This document shows, piece by piece, positions 22,894-34,414 of a stretch of 40,213 nt of DNA (positions are counted from its first letter, which is position 1; the number at the start of each line of letters is the position of its first letter). Source of the stretch: Bradyrhizobium sp. ORS 375 (GTDB lineage Bacteria > Pseudomonadota > Alphaproteobacteria > Rhizobiales > Xanthobacteraceae); NCBI RefSeq assembly GCF_000239775.1, contig NZ_CAFI01000008.1:1-40213 (forward strand), read 5' to 3'. The position numbers and the translations under genes were made by a program. The notes under the pieces are model-generated. The model made no database searches and was not told where the DNA came from. It saw nothing but the letters and a program-made list of their open reading frames with translations.

Positions 22894-24096
22894 ATGCGCA
22901 AGGCCATCGCAGCCGCAGGGCTGATCGTCGTGTCGTCGATGCTGGCGTCGCCGGGGCGTGCCGAGGATCAGCCCGGCGTCACCGCCACCGAGATCCGCAT
23001 CGGCCAGACCATGCCCTATAGCGGGCCGGTGTCGGCCTTCGGCATCCTCGGCAAGGGCGAGGTGGCCTATTTCAAGATGGTCAACGACCGTGGCGGCATC
23101 AACGGCCGCAAGGTCAACCTGCTCTCGCTGGACGACAGCTACGTGCCGCCGAAGACGGTGGAGCAGACGCGGCGGCTGGTGGAGAGCGACGAGGTCTCCT
23201 TCATCTTCTCGACCATGGGCACCGCGCACAACACCGCAATCGCAAAGTATTTGCAGGGCAAGAAGGTGCCGCAATTGTTCGTCGCTTCGGGCGCCTCGAA
23301 GTTCGGCGATGCCGCGCAGTTTCCGCTCGCCTTGATGGGCGTGATGGCGCCGTTCCGCAACGAGGCGCGGATGTATGCGCGCTACGCGCTGCAGAAGAAG
23401 CCCGATGCGACGTTCGCGATCCTGGCGCAGAACGACGATTTCGGCCGCGACTATCTCGCCGGGCTGAAGGACGTGCTCGGCGAGCGCTTCGACACCGCGG
23501 TGACGGTGGCGAGCTACGAGGCGACCGAGCCGACCATCGACTCGCAGATCGTGAAGCTGAAATCGAGCGGCGCCGACGCGCTGATCATCGCCGCGACGCC
23601 GAAATTCGCCGCCCAGGCGATCCGCAAGACCCATGAGATCAATTGGCGGCCGATGACGTTCCTGACCAACGTCTCGGTGTGGATATCCTCGGTGATGGAG
23701 CCGGCTGGCCTGGAGGCCGGCACCGGCATCATCTCGACCGCCTACGTCAAGGACCCGCTCGATCCGGCCTGGGCCGACGATGCCGGCGTCAAGGGCTGGG
23801 GCGACTTCATGGCCAAATACGTGCCGGACGGCGACGTCCGCGATTCCAACTACGTCAACGGCTACAACAACGGCATGGTGCTGGAGCACGTGCTGAAGGC
23901 CGCCGGCAACGACCTGTCGCGCGAGAACATCCTCAAGCAGGCGCTGTCGATCAAGGACCTGGAGCTGCCGATGCTGCTGCCTGGGATCAGGGTGAACACC
24001 GGCGAGAGCGACCATCTGCCGGTCGAGCAGGTGCAGTTCATGCGCTTCACCGGCAAGCAGTGGGAACGGTTCGGGAAGGTGCTGTCGACCAAGTAG
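22894..24096 (+). CDS. ABC-transporter periplasmic binding protein, branched-chain amino acid type
   Basis: 400 residues with a cleavable signal peptide (MRKAIAAAGLIVVSSMLA, cleavage likely after GRA). The mature part is a type I periplasmic-binding fold of the LivJ/UrtA class: EIRIGQTMPYSGPVSAFG, FKMVNDRGGINGRKV, ESDEVSFIFSTMGT and GRDYLAGLKDV. Proteins of this class bring amino acids, urea, amides or aromatic acids to an ABC permease. No permease or ATPase gene lies beside it, so the binding protein is solitary here and may use a transporter elsewhere or act as a sensor. It is divergent from a GntR regulator that probably controls it. Confidence 0.92.
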   Translation: MRKAIAAAGLIVVSSMLASPGRAEDQPGVTATEIRIGQTMPYSGPVSAFGILGKGEVAYFKMVNDRGGINGRKVNLLSLDDSYVPPKTVEQTRRLVESDEVSFIFSTMGTAHNTAIAKYLQGKKVPQLFVASGASKFGDAAQFPLALMGVMAPFRNEARMYARYALQKKPDATFAILAQNDDFGRDYLAGLKDVLGERFDTAVTVASYEATEPTIDSQIVKLKSSGADALIIAATPKFAAQAIRKTHEINWRPMTFLTNVSVWISSVMEPAGLEAGTGIISTAYVKDPLDPAWADDAGVKGWGDFMAKYVPDGDVRDSNYVNGYNNGMVLEHVLKAAGNDLSRENILKQALSIKDLELPMLLPGIRVNTGESDHLPVEQVQFMRFTGKQWERFGKVLSTK

Positions 24097-24131
24097 CGGC
24101 GTCTTGGCGTTTCGGCGCCGAGGGCTTAGAC

Positions 24132-24154
24132 CTCTCCTGTCGACCACAGGAGAG
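24132..24154 (+). promoter_or_regulatory. Hairpin overlapping the ribosome-binding sequence of the 24166 gene
   Basis: CTCTCCTGT (24132-24140) pairs perfectly with ACAGGAGAG (24146-24154) around CGACC. The second arm contains AGGAG, the only ribosome-binding-like sequence before ATG 24166. The hairpin could end transcription of the binding-protein gene or mask translation of the next one. Confidence 0.4.
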
Positions 24155-24165
24155 CCGCGGCGCCG

Positions 24166-24876
24166 ATGTCCGAGACCGATCCGCTCACGCTGAAATTCCG
24201 CTGTCCCCGCGAGCTCGAAGGCTTGATCCCGCAGCCGGTGCCGGCGCCGATGGGAATTCCCGACTGGGTCAAGGCGATGCCGGCGACGGCGTTCAGTCAG
24301 CTCAATCAGGCGGAGGAGCAGACCGTCAAGCGCTGTCCGCCGTTCATCGACGCGATGACGGCGGGCTTTCTGATTCCTCTGGTCTGCGACCTCAGGGTCG
24401 AGGACGGCGGCATCAGCTGGGACAATGAGCTGCCGTCAGGCGGCGCGATTGACTTCCCGCGCTCGCCGGTCAGCTTTCACGATGTGGCGCAGGTGACGGG
24501 CTCGCCGCTGTTCGAGGCCGACCGCTTCCTGCTGAAGTTTCACAATCTCTGGACGATCGAAGCGCCCGCGGGCTGGTCGCTGCTGTTCACCCATCCGCTG
24601 AACCGCTTCGACCTGCCGTTCACCACCGTGACGGGCCTCGTCGACAGTGACCGCTTCCACGACAGCTTCGTGCATTTCCCGGCGCATTGGCACGACATGT
24701 CGTTTCGCGGCGTGCTGCCCAAGGGCACGCCGGTGGCGCAGTGCATCCCGGTGAAGCGGCAGGCGTGGACGCTGCAGACCTCCGCATTCACCGATGAGGA
24801 AGTGGCGGAGGTTCATTCCGTGCGCGACGCGCTGAAGCGCGAGCAGGGCCTGTATCGCAAGCAGTTCAGGGCTTGA
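24166..24876 (+). CDS. Protein of unknown function, 236 residues (DUF6065-like, tentative)
   Basis: A soluble protein without signal peptide or membrane segment. Visible patterns are CPRELEGLIPQPVPA, KRCPPFIDAMTAGFLIPL, APAGWSLLFTHPLNRFDLPF, GLVDSDRFHDSFVHFPAHW and LPKGTPVAQCIPVKR. The PGW-SLLFTHPLNR and VDSDRF strings recall the DUF6065 family, found in phage-related and rhizobial genomes, but I am not certain of this link. Proteins of this look have several conserved His and Trp residues and may be oxygenase-like; that is speculation. Codon use is typical for the window. Its end overlaps the convergent TPR gene by 11 bp. Confidence 0.75.
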   Translation: MSETDPLTLKFRCPRELEGLIPQPVPAPMGIPDWVKAMPATAFSQLNQAEEQTVKRCPPFIDAMTAGFLIPLVCDLRVEDGGISWDNELPSGGAIDFPRSPVSFHDVAQVTGSPLFEADRFLLKFHNLWTIEAPAGWSLLFTHPLNRFDLPFTTVTGLVDSDRFHDSFVHFPAHWHDMSFRGVLPKGTPVAQCIPVKRQAWTLQTSAFTDEEVAEVHSVRDALKREQGLYRKQFRA

Positions 24877-25714
24877 TCGCCCCCGCCCCATCGGCACCGA
24901 GGAATCTGGCGGCGTCGCTCGGACGGAAGAAGAAGCGGCCGTGCGAGCTCACGGCCATCGTATAGGCGGCGCGGCTGAGCAGATGCGGCCGGCCGCGCAT
25001 GATCGTGCGCAGCGCGGCTTCGGCGCCGGCGCGGTCGCCCAGCTCCATCAGGCACATCGCCAGATTGGCGCGGGTCTGGGTGTCCTCGGGACGCAAGCCC
25101 AGCGCGTGCTTGTAGGTCCCGGCCGCCTCGGCGTAGTCGCCGTCGAGAAACAGCACCCAGGCCAGCTCGATCAGGATGTCGGGACGACCGGGCGCCGCCT
25201 CGCGCGCCGCGGCGAAGTTGTCCCGCGCGCGGGCGCGCTGATTGGCCTGCAGACAGAGCCGCCCGAGATCGAGCTTGAGGTCGACGCTGTCCGGCGTCAG
25301 CGCCAGCGCCTCCTCGATGATGCCGATGGCTTCACCGAGCCGGCCTGATTTCGCCAGCCGCCCGGCCAGCTCCTGGAACGCTGGCAAAAACGGTGGCCGC
25401 CGCGCCGCGGTCTTGCGCAAGAGCGCGATGCCGTCGGCCGCACGGCGCGACTCGCAAAGCGCCGCGCCCAGCAACATCTCCAGCTCCGGATCAGGACCGC
25501 GCAGCGCCGCCTTCTCCAGCGGCGCGACCGCCTCGCCGGCGCGCTGCTGGGCGAGCAGCGCATGCGCGTAGACCATCAGCGCGGCGCGATCGGTCTTCGC
25601 GGTGCGCAGGATGGACGCTGCGATCTGCTCGGCGCGCGCGAACTGCCGCCCACGTAGCGCGTGGATCGCCTCCTGCAGGGCCTGCGCCTGCAACCTGTTC
25701 TGCGTCTTGCTCAC
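24866..25714 (-). CDS. Tetratricopeptide-repeat protein
   Basis: 282 residues if it starts at GTG 25714; the frame stays open to 25813 but that part overlaps the hydrolase gene and is not TPR-like. At least six TPR-like helix pairs run through residues about 10-250, for example DRAALMVYAHALLAQQRAGE, LKLDLGRLCLQANQRARARD, DILIELAWVLFLDGDYAEAA and TQTRANLAMCLMELGDRAGA. No signal peptide or membrane helix is apparent. TPR proteins are scaffolds for protein binding; the partner is unknown. It lies 70 bp downstream of the hydrolase gene on the same strand and may be co-transcribed. No good ribosome-binding sequence was seen for the chosen start. Confidence 0.8.
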   Translation of the reverse strand: MSKTQNRLQAQALQEAIHALRGRQFARAEQIAASILRTAKTDRAALMVYAHALLAQQRAGEAVAPLEKAALRGPDPELEMLLGAALCESRRAADGIALLRKTAARRPPFLPAFQELAGRLAKSGRLGEAIGIIEEALALTPDSVDLKLDLGRLCLQANQRARARDNFAAAREAAPGRPDILIELAWVLFLDGDYAEAAGTYKHALGLRPEDTQTRANLAMCLMELGDRAGAEAALRTIMRGRPHLLSRAAYTMAVSSHGRFFFRPSDAARFLGADGAGAIKP

Positions 25715-25784
25715 GATCGACAACGCGTGGAGATGATCCGTCGGGTCTAGCCCGCGAAGCCCGGACGTGTCCAGCAACGTCCGC

Positions 25785-26732
25785 TCAGCCGAACAGCGGC
25801 GTGCCCGGCACAAAGGCGTCGAAGGCGGCCCAGAACTGCGAGCGGTAGCGGTCCTGCTCCTGCAGGATCTCGTGCTTGGCGCCGGCGATGACGAGATGCG
25901 AGCCGGCGCGCAGGTGATAGGCGAACTCCTCGATCGCGGCGGTCGACACCACGGTGTCGCTGGACGCCGCCAGCATCAGGATCGGCTGGCGGATCTGCGA
26001 CGGATAGGTCATGCCACGGAAGGTCGCCATCGCCGAGAACGCGGCATCTGCCCAGGCCACCGTCGGCGAGGCGATGCCGAGTGTCGGATCCTCCTCGAGG
26101 ATCGCGGCGTTGCGGGCGTAGCGCACGGGATCCGAGGTCAGCGGGTTGTTGACGAACGGCGCCAGCCCGCTGATCTCGTCATTGCCGCCCGGCACGTAGC
26201 GGCCGCCCTGCCCCGCCACGCGCATCGCGCGCAGCAGCAGCCGCGCCGGCAGCGAGGTGCGCTTGCCCGGCAGGTCGATCATCGGCGCCGACAGCACCAC
26301 GCGGTCGAACCAGCGCTTCCCGGAATGCGCGAGCCGCAACAGCACCGTGCCGCCCATCGAATGCGCCAGCGCGAAATAGGGCGGCGGGCAGTCCGGGAGC
26401 ACGACCTCGGTGATGAAGGTCTCGACATCGAGCTCGTAGTCGGAGAACGAGCGCACATAGCCTTTGCGGGAATCGCGCAGGCGCCGCGACGAATGGCCCT
26501 GGCCGCGCCAGTCGATGATCGCGACCGCGAAGCCGCGGTCGCGCAGATCGCGCACCGTCTCGAAGTACTTCTCGATCATCTCGCTGCGGCCGGTGAACAC
26601 GCAGACGGTGCCCTTGCGCCCAGTCGGCGGGGCCCAACGCGCAAAGCGCAGCTCGGCGCCATCGGGGGTCTTGATGGTGCCGGCGGTGGCGTTTTCGGGG
26701 ACGGGATTGGCGGGAATCGAGACGAGCGTCAT
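25785..26732 (-). CDS. Alpha/beta hydrolase, lysophospholipase/monoacylglycerol lipase type (PldB-like)
   Basis: 315 residues from ATG 26732; the frame is open to a TTG at 26786 but the extra residues are not typical. The fold markers are clear: VCVFTGRSEMIEKYFETVRD, IIDWRGQGHSSR, nucleophile elbow ALAHSMGGTV (Ser, with Ala in place of the first Gly of GxSxG, as is common in this subfamily), the acid in AASSDTVVS and the catalytic His in AGAKHEIL. The family hydrolyses lysophospholipids or monoacylglycerols, usually at the cytoplasmic membrane. No signal peptide is seen. The gene is upstream of the TPR gene in the same direction. Confidence 0.9.
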   Translation of the reverse strand: MTLVSIPANPVPENATAGTIKTPDGAELRFARWAPPTGRKGTVCVFTGRSEMIEKYFETVRDLRDRGFAVAIIDWRGQGHSSRRLRDSRKGYVRSFSDYELDVETFITEVVLPDCPPPYFALAHSMGGTVLLRLAHSGKRWFDRVVLSAPMIDLPGKRTSLPARLLLRAMRVAGQGGRYVPGGNDEISGLAPFVNNPLTSDPVRYARNAAILEEDPTLGIASPTVAWADAAFSAMATFRGMTYPSQIRQPILMLAASSDTVVSTAAIEEFAYHLRAGSHLVIAGAKHEILQEQDRYRSQFWAAFDAFVPGTPLFG

Positions 26733-26807
26733 GAGGCGCCCATCGAATAGGTGAAAGGCCGAGGGAATCAAGGGGTGGAACAGCAAAAAGAGCCCGTTTG
26801 GGAGACC

Positions 26808-26835
26808 CTTGAACGTCCAGGCGTCTGAACCATAT
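26808..26835 (+). promoter_or_regulatory. Heat-shock (sigma-32/RpoH-type) promoter of hsp20
   Basis: CTTGAA at 26808-26813 and CCATAT at 26830-26835 fit the alphaproteobacterial RpoH pattern CTTG-N17/18-CyTAT. Transcription would then begin near 26842, exactly where the first hairpin of the leader starts. The match of promoter spacing with the leader structure supports the call. Confidence 0.6.
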
Positions 26836-26842
26836 CGGGGAT

Positions 26843-26917
26843 GTGCAGGCCGTCACGGCTGCACGACAGCCCGGCCCGATGGCGGGCGGGTTTGCCTAAC
26901 AGTCGCTCAATGGAGGA
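26843..26917 (+). promoter_or_regulatory. ROSE-type RNA thermometer in the hsp20 leader
   Basis: Three consecutive hairpins. The first pairs GTGCAG-g-CCG with CGG-CTGCAC (26843-26864). The second pairs CCC-g-GCCCG with CGGGC-GGG (26870-26890). The third pairs AGTC-g-CTC (26901-26908) with GAGGACT (26913-26919), closing a 4-base loop and burying the GGAGG ribosome-binding sequence (26912-26916). The bulged G in the anti-SD strand TCGCT matches the UYGCU signature of rhizobial ROSE elements, which melt at heat-shock temperature. Pairing was read by eye. Confidence 0.75.
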
Positions 26918-26925
26918 CTTTGACC

Positions 26926-27402
26926 ATGCGTACCTACGATCTCACCCCGTTCTATCGTTCCACCGTCGGTTTCGACCGTCTGTTTTCGCTGCTCGACCAG
27001 GCCACCGCCGAGCCCAGCCCCGGCTATCCGCCTTACAACATCGAGCGCACCGGTGAGAACGCCTACCGTATCACCGTCGCCGTCTCCGGCTTTGGCAAGG
27101 ATGAGCTCTCCCTCGTCGCGAAGGAAAACACGCTGACGATCAAGGGCGAGAAGGCCGCCAACGAGAACGGCAAGAAGAGCGAAGTGCTCTATCGCGGCAT
27201 CGCCGCCCGCGCCTTCGAGCGCTCGTTCCAGCTCGCCGACCACGTGGTGGTGAAGAACGCCAGCCTCGAGAACGGCCTGCTCCACGTCGACCTCGTACGC
27301 GAGATCCCCGAGGCCAAGAAGCCGCGGTCGATTCCGATCTCGACCAACGCGACGACCGAGCAGCCGGCGATCGAGGGTTCGGCCGAGAAGGCCGCCGCGT
27401 AA
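26926..27402 (+). CDS. Small heat-shock protein, Hsp20/IbpA family
   Basis: 158 residues from ATG 26926, with GGAGG 9 bases upstream inside the thermosensor hairpin. The N-terminus MRTYDLTPFYRSTVGFDRLF is typical of IbpA-class rhizobial small heat-shock proteins. The alpha-crystallin domain spans residues about 35-130 (YPPYNIERTGENAYRITVAV, GFGKDELSLVAKENTLTIKG, LYRGIAARAFERSFQLADHV and the end motif GLLHVDLVREIPEAKKP). It holds unfolding proteins in the cytoplasm for refolding by DnaK/ClpB. The leader and promoter indicate control by both RpoH and an RNA thermometer. A terminator follows directly, so the gene is monocistronic. Confidence 0.95.
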   Translation: MRTYDLTPFYRSTVGFDRLFSLLDQATAEPSPGYPPYNIERTGENAYRITVAVSGFGKDELSLVAKENTLTIKGEKAANENGKKSEVLYRGIAARAFERSFQLADHVVVKNASLENGLLHVDLVREIPEAKKPRSIPISTNATTEQPAIEGSAEKAAA

Positions 27403-27429
27403 TCGGCACGACGATCTCTTCAGAACACG

Positions 27430-27459
27430 AACGCCCCGGGCAAACCGGGGCGTTTTTTT
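27430..27459 (+). terminator. Rho-independent terminator of hsp20
   Basis: AACGCCCCGG (27430-27439) pairs with CCGGGGCGTT (27445-27454) around GCAAA and is followed at once by a T run. It lies 28 bp after the hsp20 stop codon. Confidence 0.9.
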
Positions 27460-27509
27460 GTGCTGTTGATTGGGCTGCTCTGATGCGATTGCGGCCTCTC
27501 CAAGCACGC

Positions 27510-27610
27510 TGTCATGCCCGCGAAGGCGGGCATCCAGTACGCCGCGTCGGTCGTGATGAACCGAGATGCCGGTGCTGACTGGATCGCCCGGTCAAGGCCG
27601 GGCGATGACA
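27510..27610. repeat. Dispersed palindromic intergenic repeat (GTCATGCCCGCGAAGGCGGG type)
   Basis: The outer ends TGTCATGCCCGCGAAGGCGG and GGCCGGGCGATGACA are an imperfect inverted pair, and CATCCAGTA on the left is mirrored by TGACTGGATC on the right. I recognise this wording from many alphaproteobacterial intergenic regions. It sits between the hsp20 terminator and the 3' end of the convergent gene. Confidence 0.7.
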
Positions 27611-27658
27611 GCTGTGGGGACTGGACTGCAGCAGCGCGGCAGCAACTGCTCGCAATCG

Positions 27659-28681
27659 TCAATCCAGCCCCTGCGCCGGGGGCATCTTCGCTGTCGGCAG
27701 GATCTGGGGCACAGGCTTCGCCACCGGAGGGGTCACGGAGCCGGTCGTCTGCGGTGCGGCCGCGGCCGACTGCACAGGCTTGGCGTCCGCCGGCTTCGCC
27801 TCCGGCGCTTTCGCCTCCGGCGCCTTTGCCTCGGCCTCGGCCGGCTTCGCCTCGCCCGCCTTCGGCGGTTCCGCCTTGGCCTCAGTCGGCTTCGTCTCGA
27901 CCGGCTTCACGTCCGGCTTGGCCTCGGCCGGCTTGATCTCCGCCGGCTTGGGCGCAACCGGCTTGGCCGCCTCGGCAGGCTTGGGGTTGAGCGCGGCCGT
28001 CTGCGGCGCGGGCGCCATGGGCCGGGCTGCCGGAGTCGGAACCTTCGGCAGCTGCGCCGGCATCGCGTTGGCAACTCGCGGCGCTGCAGGCGGCACGAGC
28101 CGCGGATCCGCCCGGATCACGGTCGGGGCCGGCAGGCGGTCGAGGCCGCCGCGCGGCGGCTCGAAGCGCATGCGTTCGTAGTCCTCGCCCCATTGCAAGG
28201 CCGGGACGAAGCGGATGATGCGGCCGGAGCGAGCATCGACGACGAGCTTGCCGTCCTCGCCCTCGCGGTCGAGCACCGCCACGACATAGACATTGCCGCG
28301 CTGCCGCGGCGCGCCGAGCGGCGAGAAGCCGTTGTCGCGCAGGATGGCATACACCTCATGGACCGGCAGGAACGCGGGCGCATAGCCATAGTCCTGCTGA
28401 TAGCCCTCCCGGTAGCTGTCACGATAGCTGTCTTGGCGGTAAACCGGTGCCGGCGGCACGTAGCGTGGCTCCCGATAGCCGTAGTCCGAGCCCGGCCCGT
28501 AGCCGTAGCGCGGCGGCGGTGCCGGGATCACGGCCGGCGGCGGCGCCTCGGAATAGGGCGCATCGATATCGGAGACGGCCCGATACGGCCCGCGGAAACC
28601 CGCCGGTGGTAGCGGCTCGGCCTGCGCGGCAGCAAACGTCGCGATCAACGCGGCTGAGACGGCTCCAACTAGCAACTTCAT
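27659..28681 (-). CDS. Exported Pro/Ala/Lys-rich protein of unknown function
   Basis: 340 residues. A signal peptide is clear (MKLLVGAVSAALIATFAAA, cleavage near AQA-E). Residues about 25-100 are rich in Pro, Tyr and Arg (PPRYGYGPGSDYGYREPRY). A small folded part at about 105-160 (VHEVYAILRDNGFSPLGAP, GKLVVDARSGRIIRF) has the look of a PepSY-like unit. The last 150 residues are low-complexity, with repeated KPAEIKPAEAKP, KAPEAKAPEAKP and similar strings, likely extended and perhaps cell-wall- or periplasm-spanning. The function is not known. The start at ATG 28681 is set by the signal peptide. Confidence 0.82.
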   Translation of the reverse strand: MKLLVGAVSAALIATFAAAQAEPLPPAGFRGPYRAVSDIDAPYSEAPPPAVIPAPPPRYGYGPGSDYGYREPRYVPPAPVYRQDSYRDSYREGYQQDYGYAPAFLPVHEVYAILRDNGFSPLGAPRQRGNVYVVAVLDREGEDGKLVVDARSGRIIRFVPALQWGEDYERMRFEPPRGGLDRLPAPTVIRADPRLVPPAAPRVANAMPAQLPKVPTPAARPMAPAPQTAALNPKPAEAAKPVAPKPAEIKPAEAKPDVKPVETKPTEAKAEPPKAGEAKPAEAEAKAPEAKAPEAKPADAKPVQSAAAAPQTTGSVTPPVAKPVPQILPTAKMPPAQGLD

Positions 28682-29243
28682 GGCTCAAAGCTCCTGCATG
28701 CCCCCGCACGTGAAGCTGTTCGCTTCTTCTCAAGTGCGCTGACGTTCCGCCCTGATTCCGGCGGTCCTGGGTCGGAGACGGGGCGGGAACAGGGCGAAAG
28801 GTTTCAAAATTGCGCGCCATACGTGATCGGCCGGGCGGTTCGCGTCGTTCGATCCGAGCAAAAACGGAAGATTCGCCGGGGAACACGAACCTCTTGGGGG
28901 TCAGACCGCAGGACTCCGCGGCGCTTGTGTGATAGGTTAAAGTTTGGCAAGTTGCGGTTTAGGACAGAATTGCTGTCTAAAATTTCGTTGCAAAGGTGAC
29001 CGAGACTTTGCAATGATGTTACGGCGCCCAATGACCTTGCGATCTGGGGCGTTGTGACATGAACAGGCCGTGGTCATCCAGCGGGGACGTGGTCCCCCGG
29101 TGACTGGCCTGAATTCTGCAAATGCGGCTCGCTGAGAAGGACGAGCGTTGGCTCCGGAGAGGGGCCCGCGCAGCGCCCGGGGTGCGCCGGACTGTGTACC
29201 GGACTGTGGTGAAGGCCCTGACCAATAACTGATGGGGACGGAT
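28682..29243. promoter_or_regulatory. 562 bp divergent region upstream of gltB
   Basis: Separates the exported protein gene from gltB. It contains an inverted repeat, TTGCAAAG (28988-28995) with CTTTGCAA (29006-29013) around 10 bases, and a smaller one, GACAG/CTGTC, at 28963-28977, both in the AT-richer centre. They are candidate operators. No small gene with coding character and no known riboswitch was recognised. Confidence 0.5.
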
Positions 29244-33980
<4,737 letters not shown>

Positions 33981-33987
33981 GGTTGCT

Positions 33988-34087
33988 CCTCATGGTGAGG
34001 AGGCGCGAAGCGCCGTCTCGAACCATGAGGCCGAGAGCGGGGCCTCGCCCTTCGAGACGCGGCGCAAGCGCCGCTCCTCAGGGTGAG
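33988..34087. repeat. Dispersed palindromic repeat between gltB and gltD (first unit)
   Basis: GGAGGCGCGAAGCGCCGTCTCGAA is answered about 30 bp later by TTCGAGACGCGGCGCAAGCGCCGCTCCTCA in inverted orientation. The unit begins right after the gltB stop. A partial third arm of the same family recurs at 34235-34280. Confidence 0.75.
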
Positions 34088-34101
34088 GGTCAAGAGTGAG
34101 A

Positions 34102-34220
34102 CGTCATTGCGAGCGCAGCGAAGCAATCCAGGGCCAGGAAGAAAGTCTGGATTGCTTCGTCGCCGGAGCCCGTCATCGGGCTCGCCGAAGGCGAGACCCG
34201 GTGGGCTCCTCGCAATGACG
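34102..34220. repeat. Dispersed palindromic repeat, GAAGCAATCCAG family (copy 1)
   Basis: CGTCATTGCGAGCGCAGCG then GAAGCAATCCAG on the left; CTGGATTGCTTCG in the middle and CGCAATGACG at the right end, in inverted orientation. A cleaner copy is at 36067-36142, so this is a repeat family within the window. Confidence 0.85.
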
Positions 34221-34234
34221 AAGTGAGAGACGGG

Positions 34235-34280
34235 CCTCATCCTTCGAGACGCGGCGAAGACGCCGCTCCTCAGGACGAGG
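34235..34280. repeat. Partial copy of the GAGACGCGGCG repeat
   Basis: CCTTCGAGACGCGGCG-aaga-CGCCGCTCCTCAGG repeats one arm of the 33988-34087 unit almost base for base, without the other arm. Confidence 0.6.
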
Positions 34281-34293
34281 GTCTAAGAGACGG

Positions 34294-34386
34294 CGTCATT
34301 CCGGGGCGCGCGCAGCGCGAACCCGGAATCTCGCGCCACAACTTCGAGATTCCGGGTCCGGCGCTGCGCGCCGTCCCGGAATGACG
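34294..34386. repeat. Dispersed palindromic repeat, CGTCATTCCGGGG family (copy 1)
   Basis: The left end CGTCATTCCGGGGCGCGCGC and inner AACCCGGAATCTCG are matched by inverted CGAGATTCCGGGT and GCGCGCCGTCCCGGAATGACG. A related copy is at 38491-38581. It ends 29 bp before the gltD start. Confidence 0.8.
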
Positions 34387-34414
34387 GAAACGATGACAAG
34401 GGACGTCGTAGGTC

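Larger units (their letters stand above)
33981..34414. other. 434 bp gltB-gltD spacer, filled with repeats
   Basis: The spacer is almost wholly made of three palindromic units and one partial one (33988-34087, 34102-34220, 34235-34280, 34294-34386). No gene was seen. It is long for a pair of genes that make one enzyme. Confidence 0.8.

Noticed and set aside
28920-28945. Sigma-54 promoter upstream of gltB (TTGGCAAGTTGC)
   Set aside because: TGGCA and TTGC are only 1-2 bases apart, not the required spacing of the -24/-12 elements.
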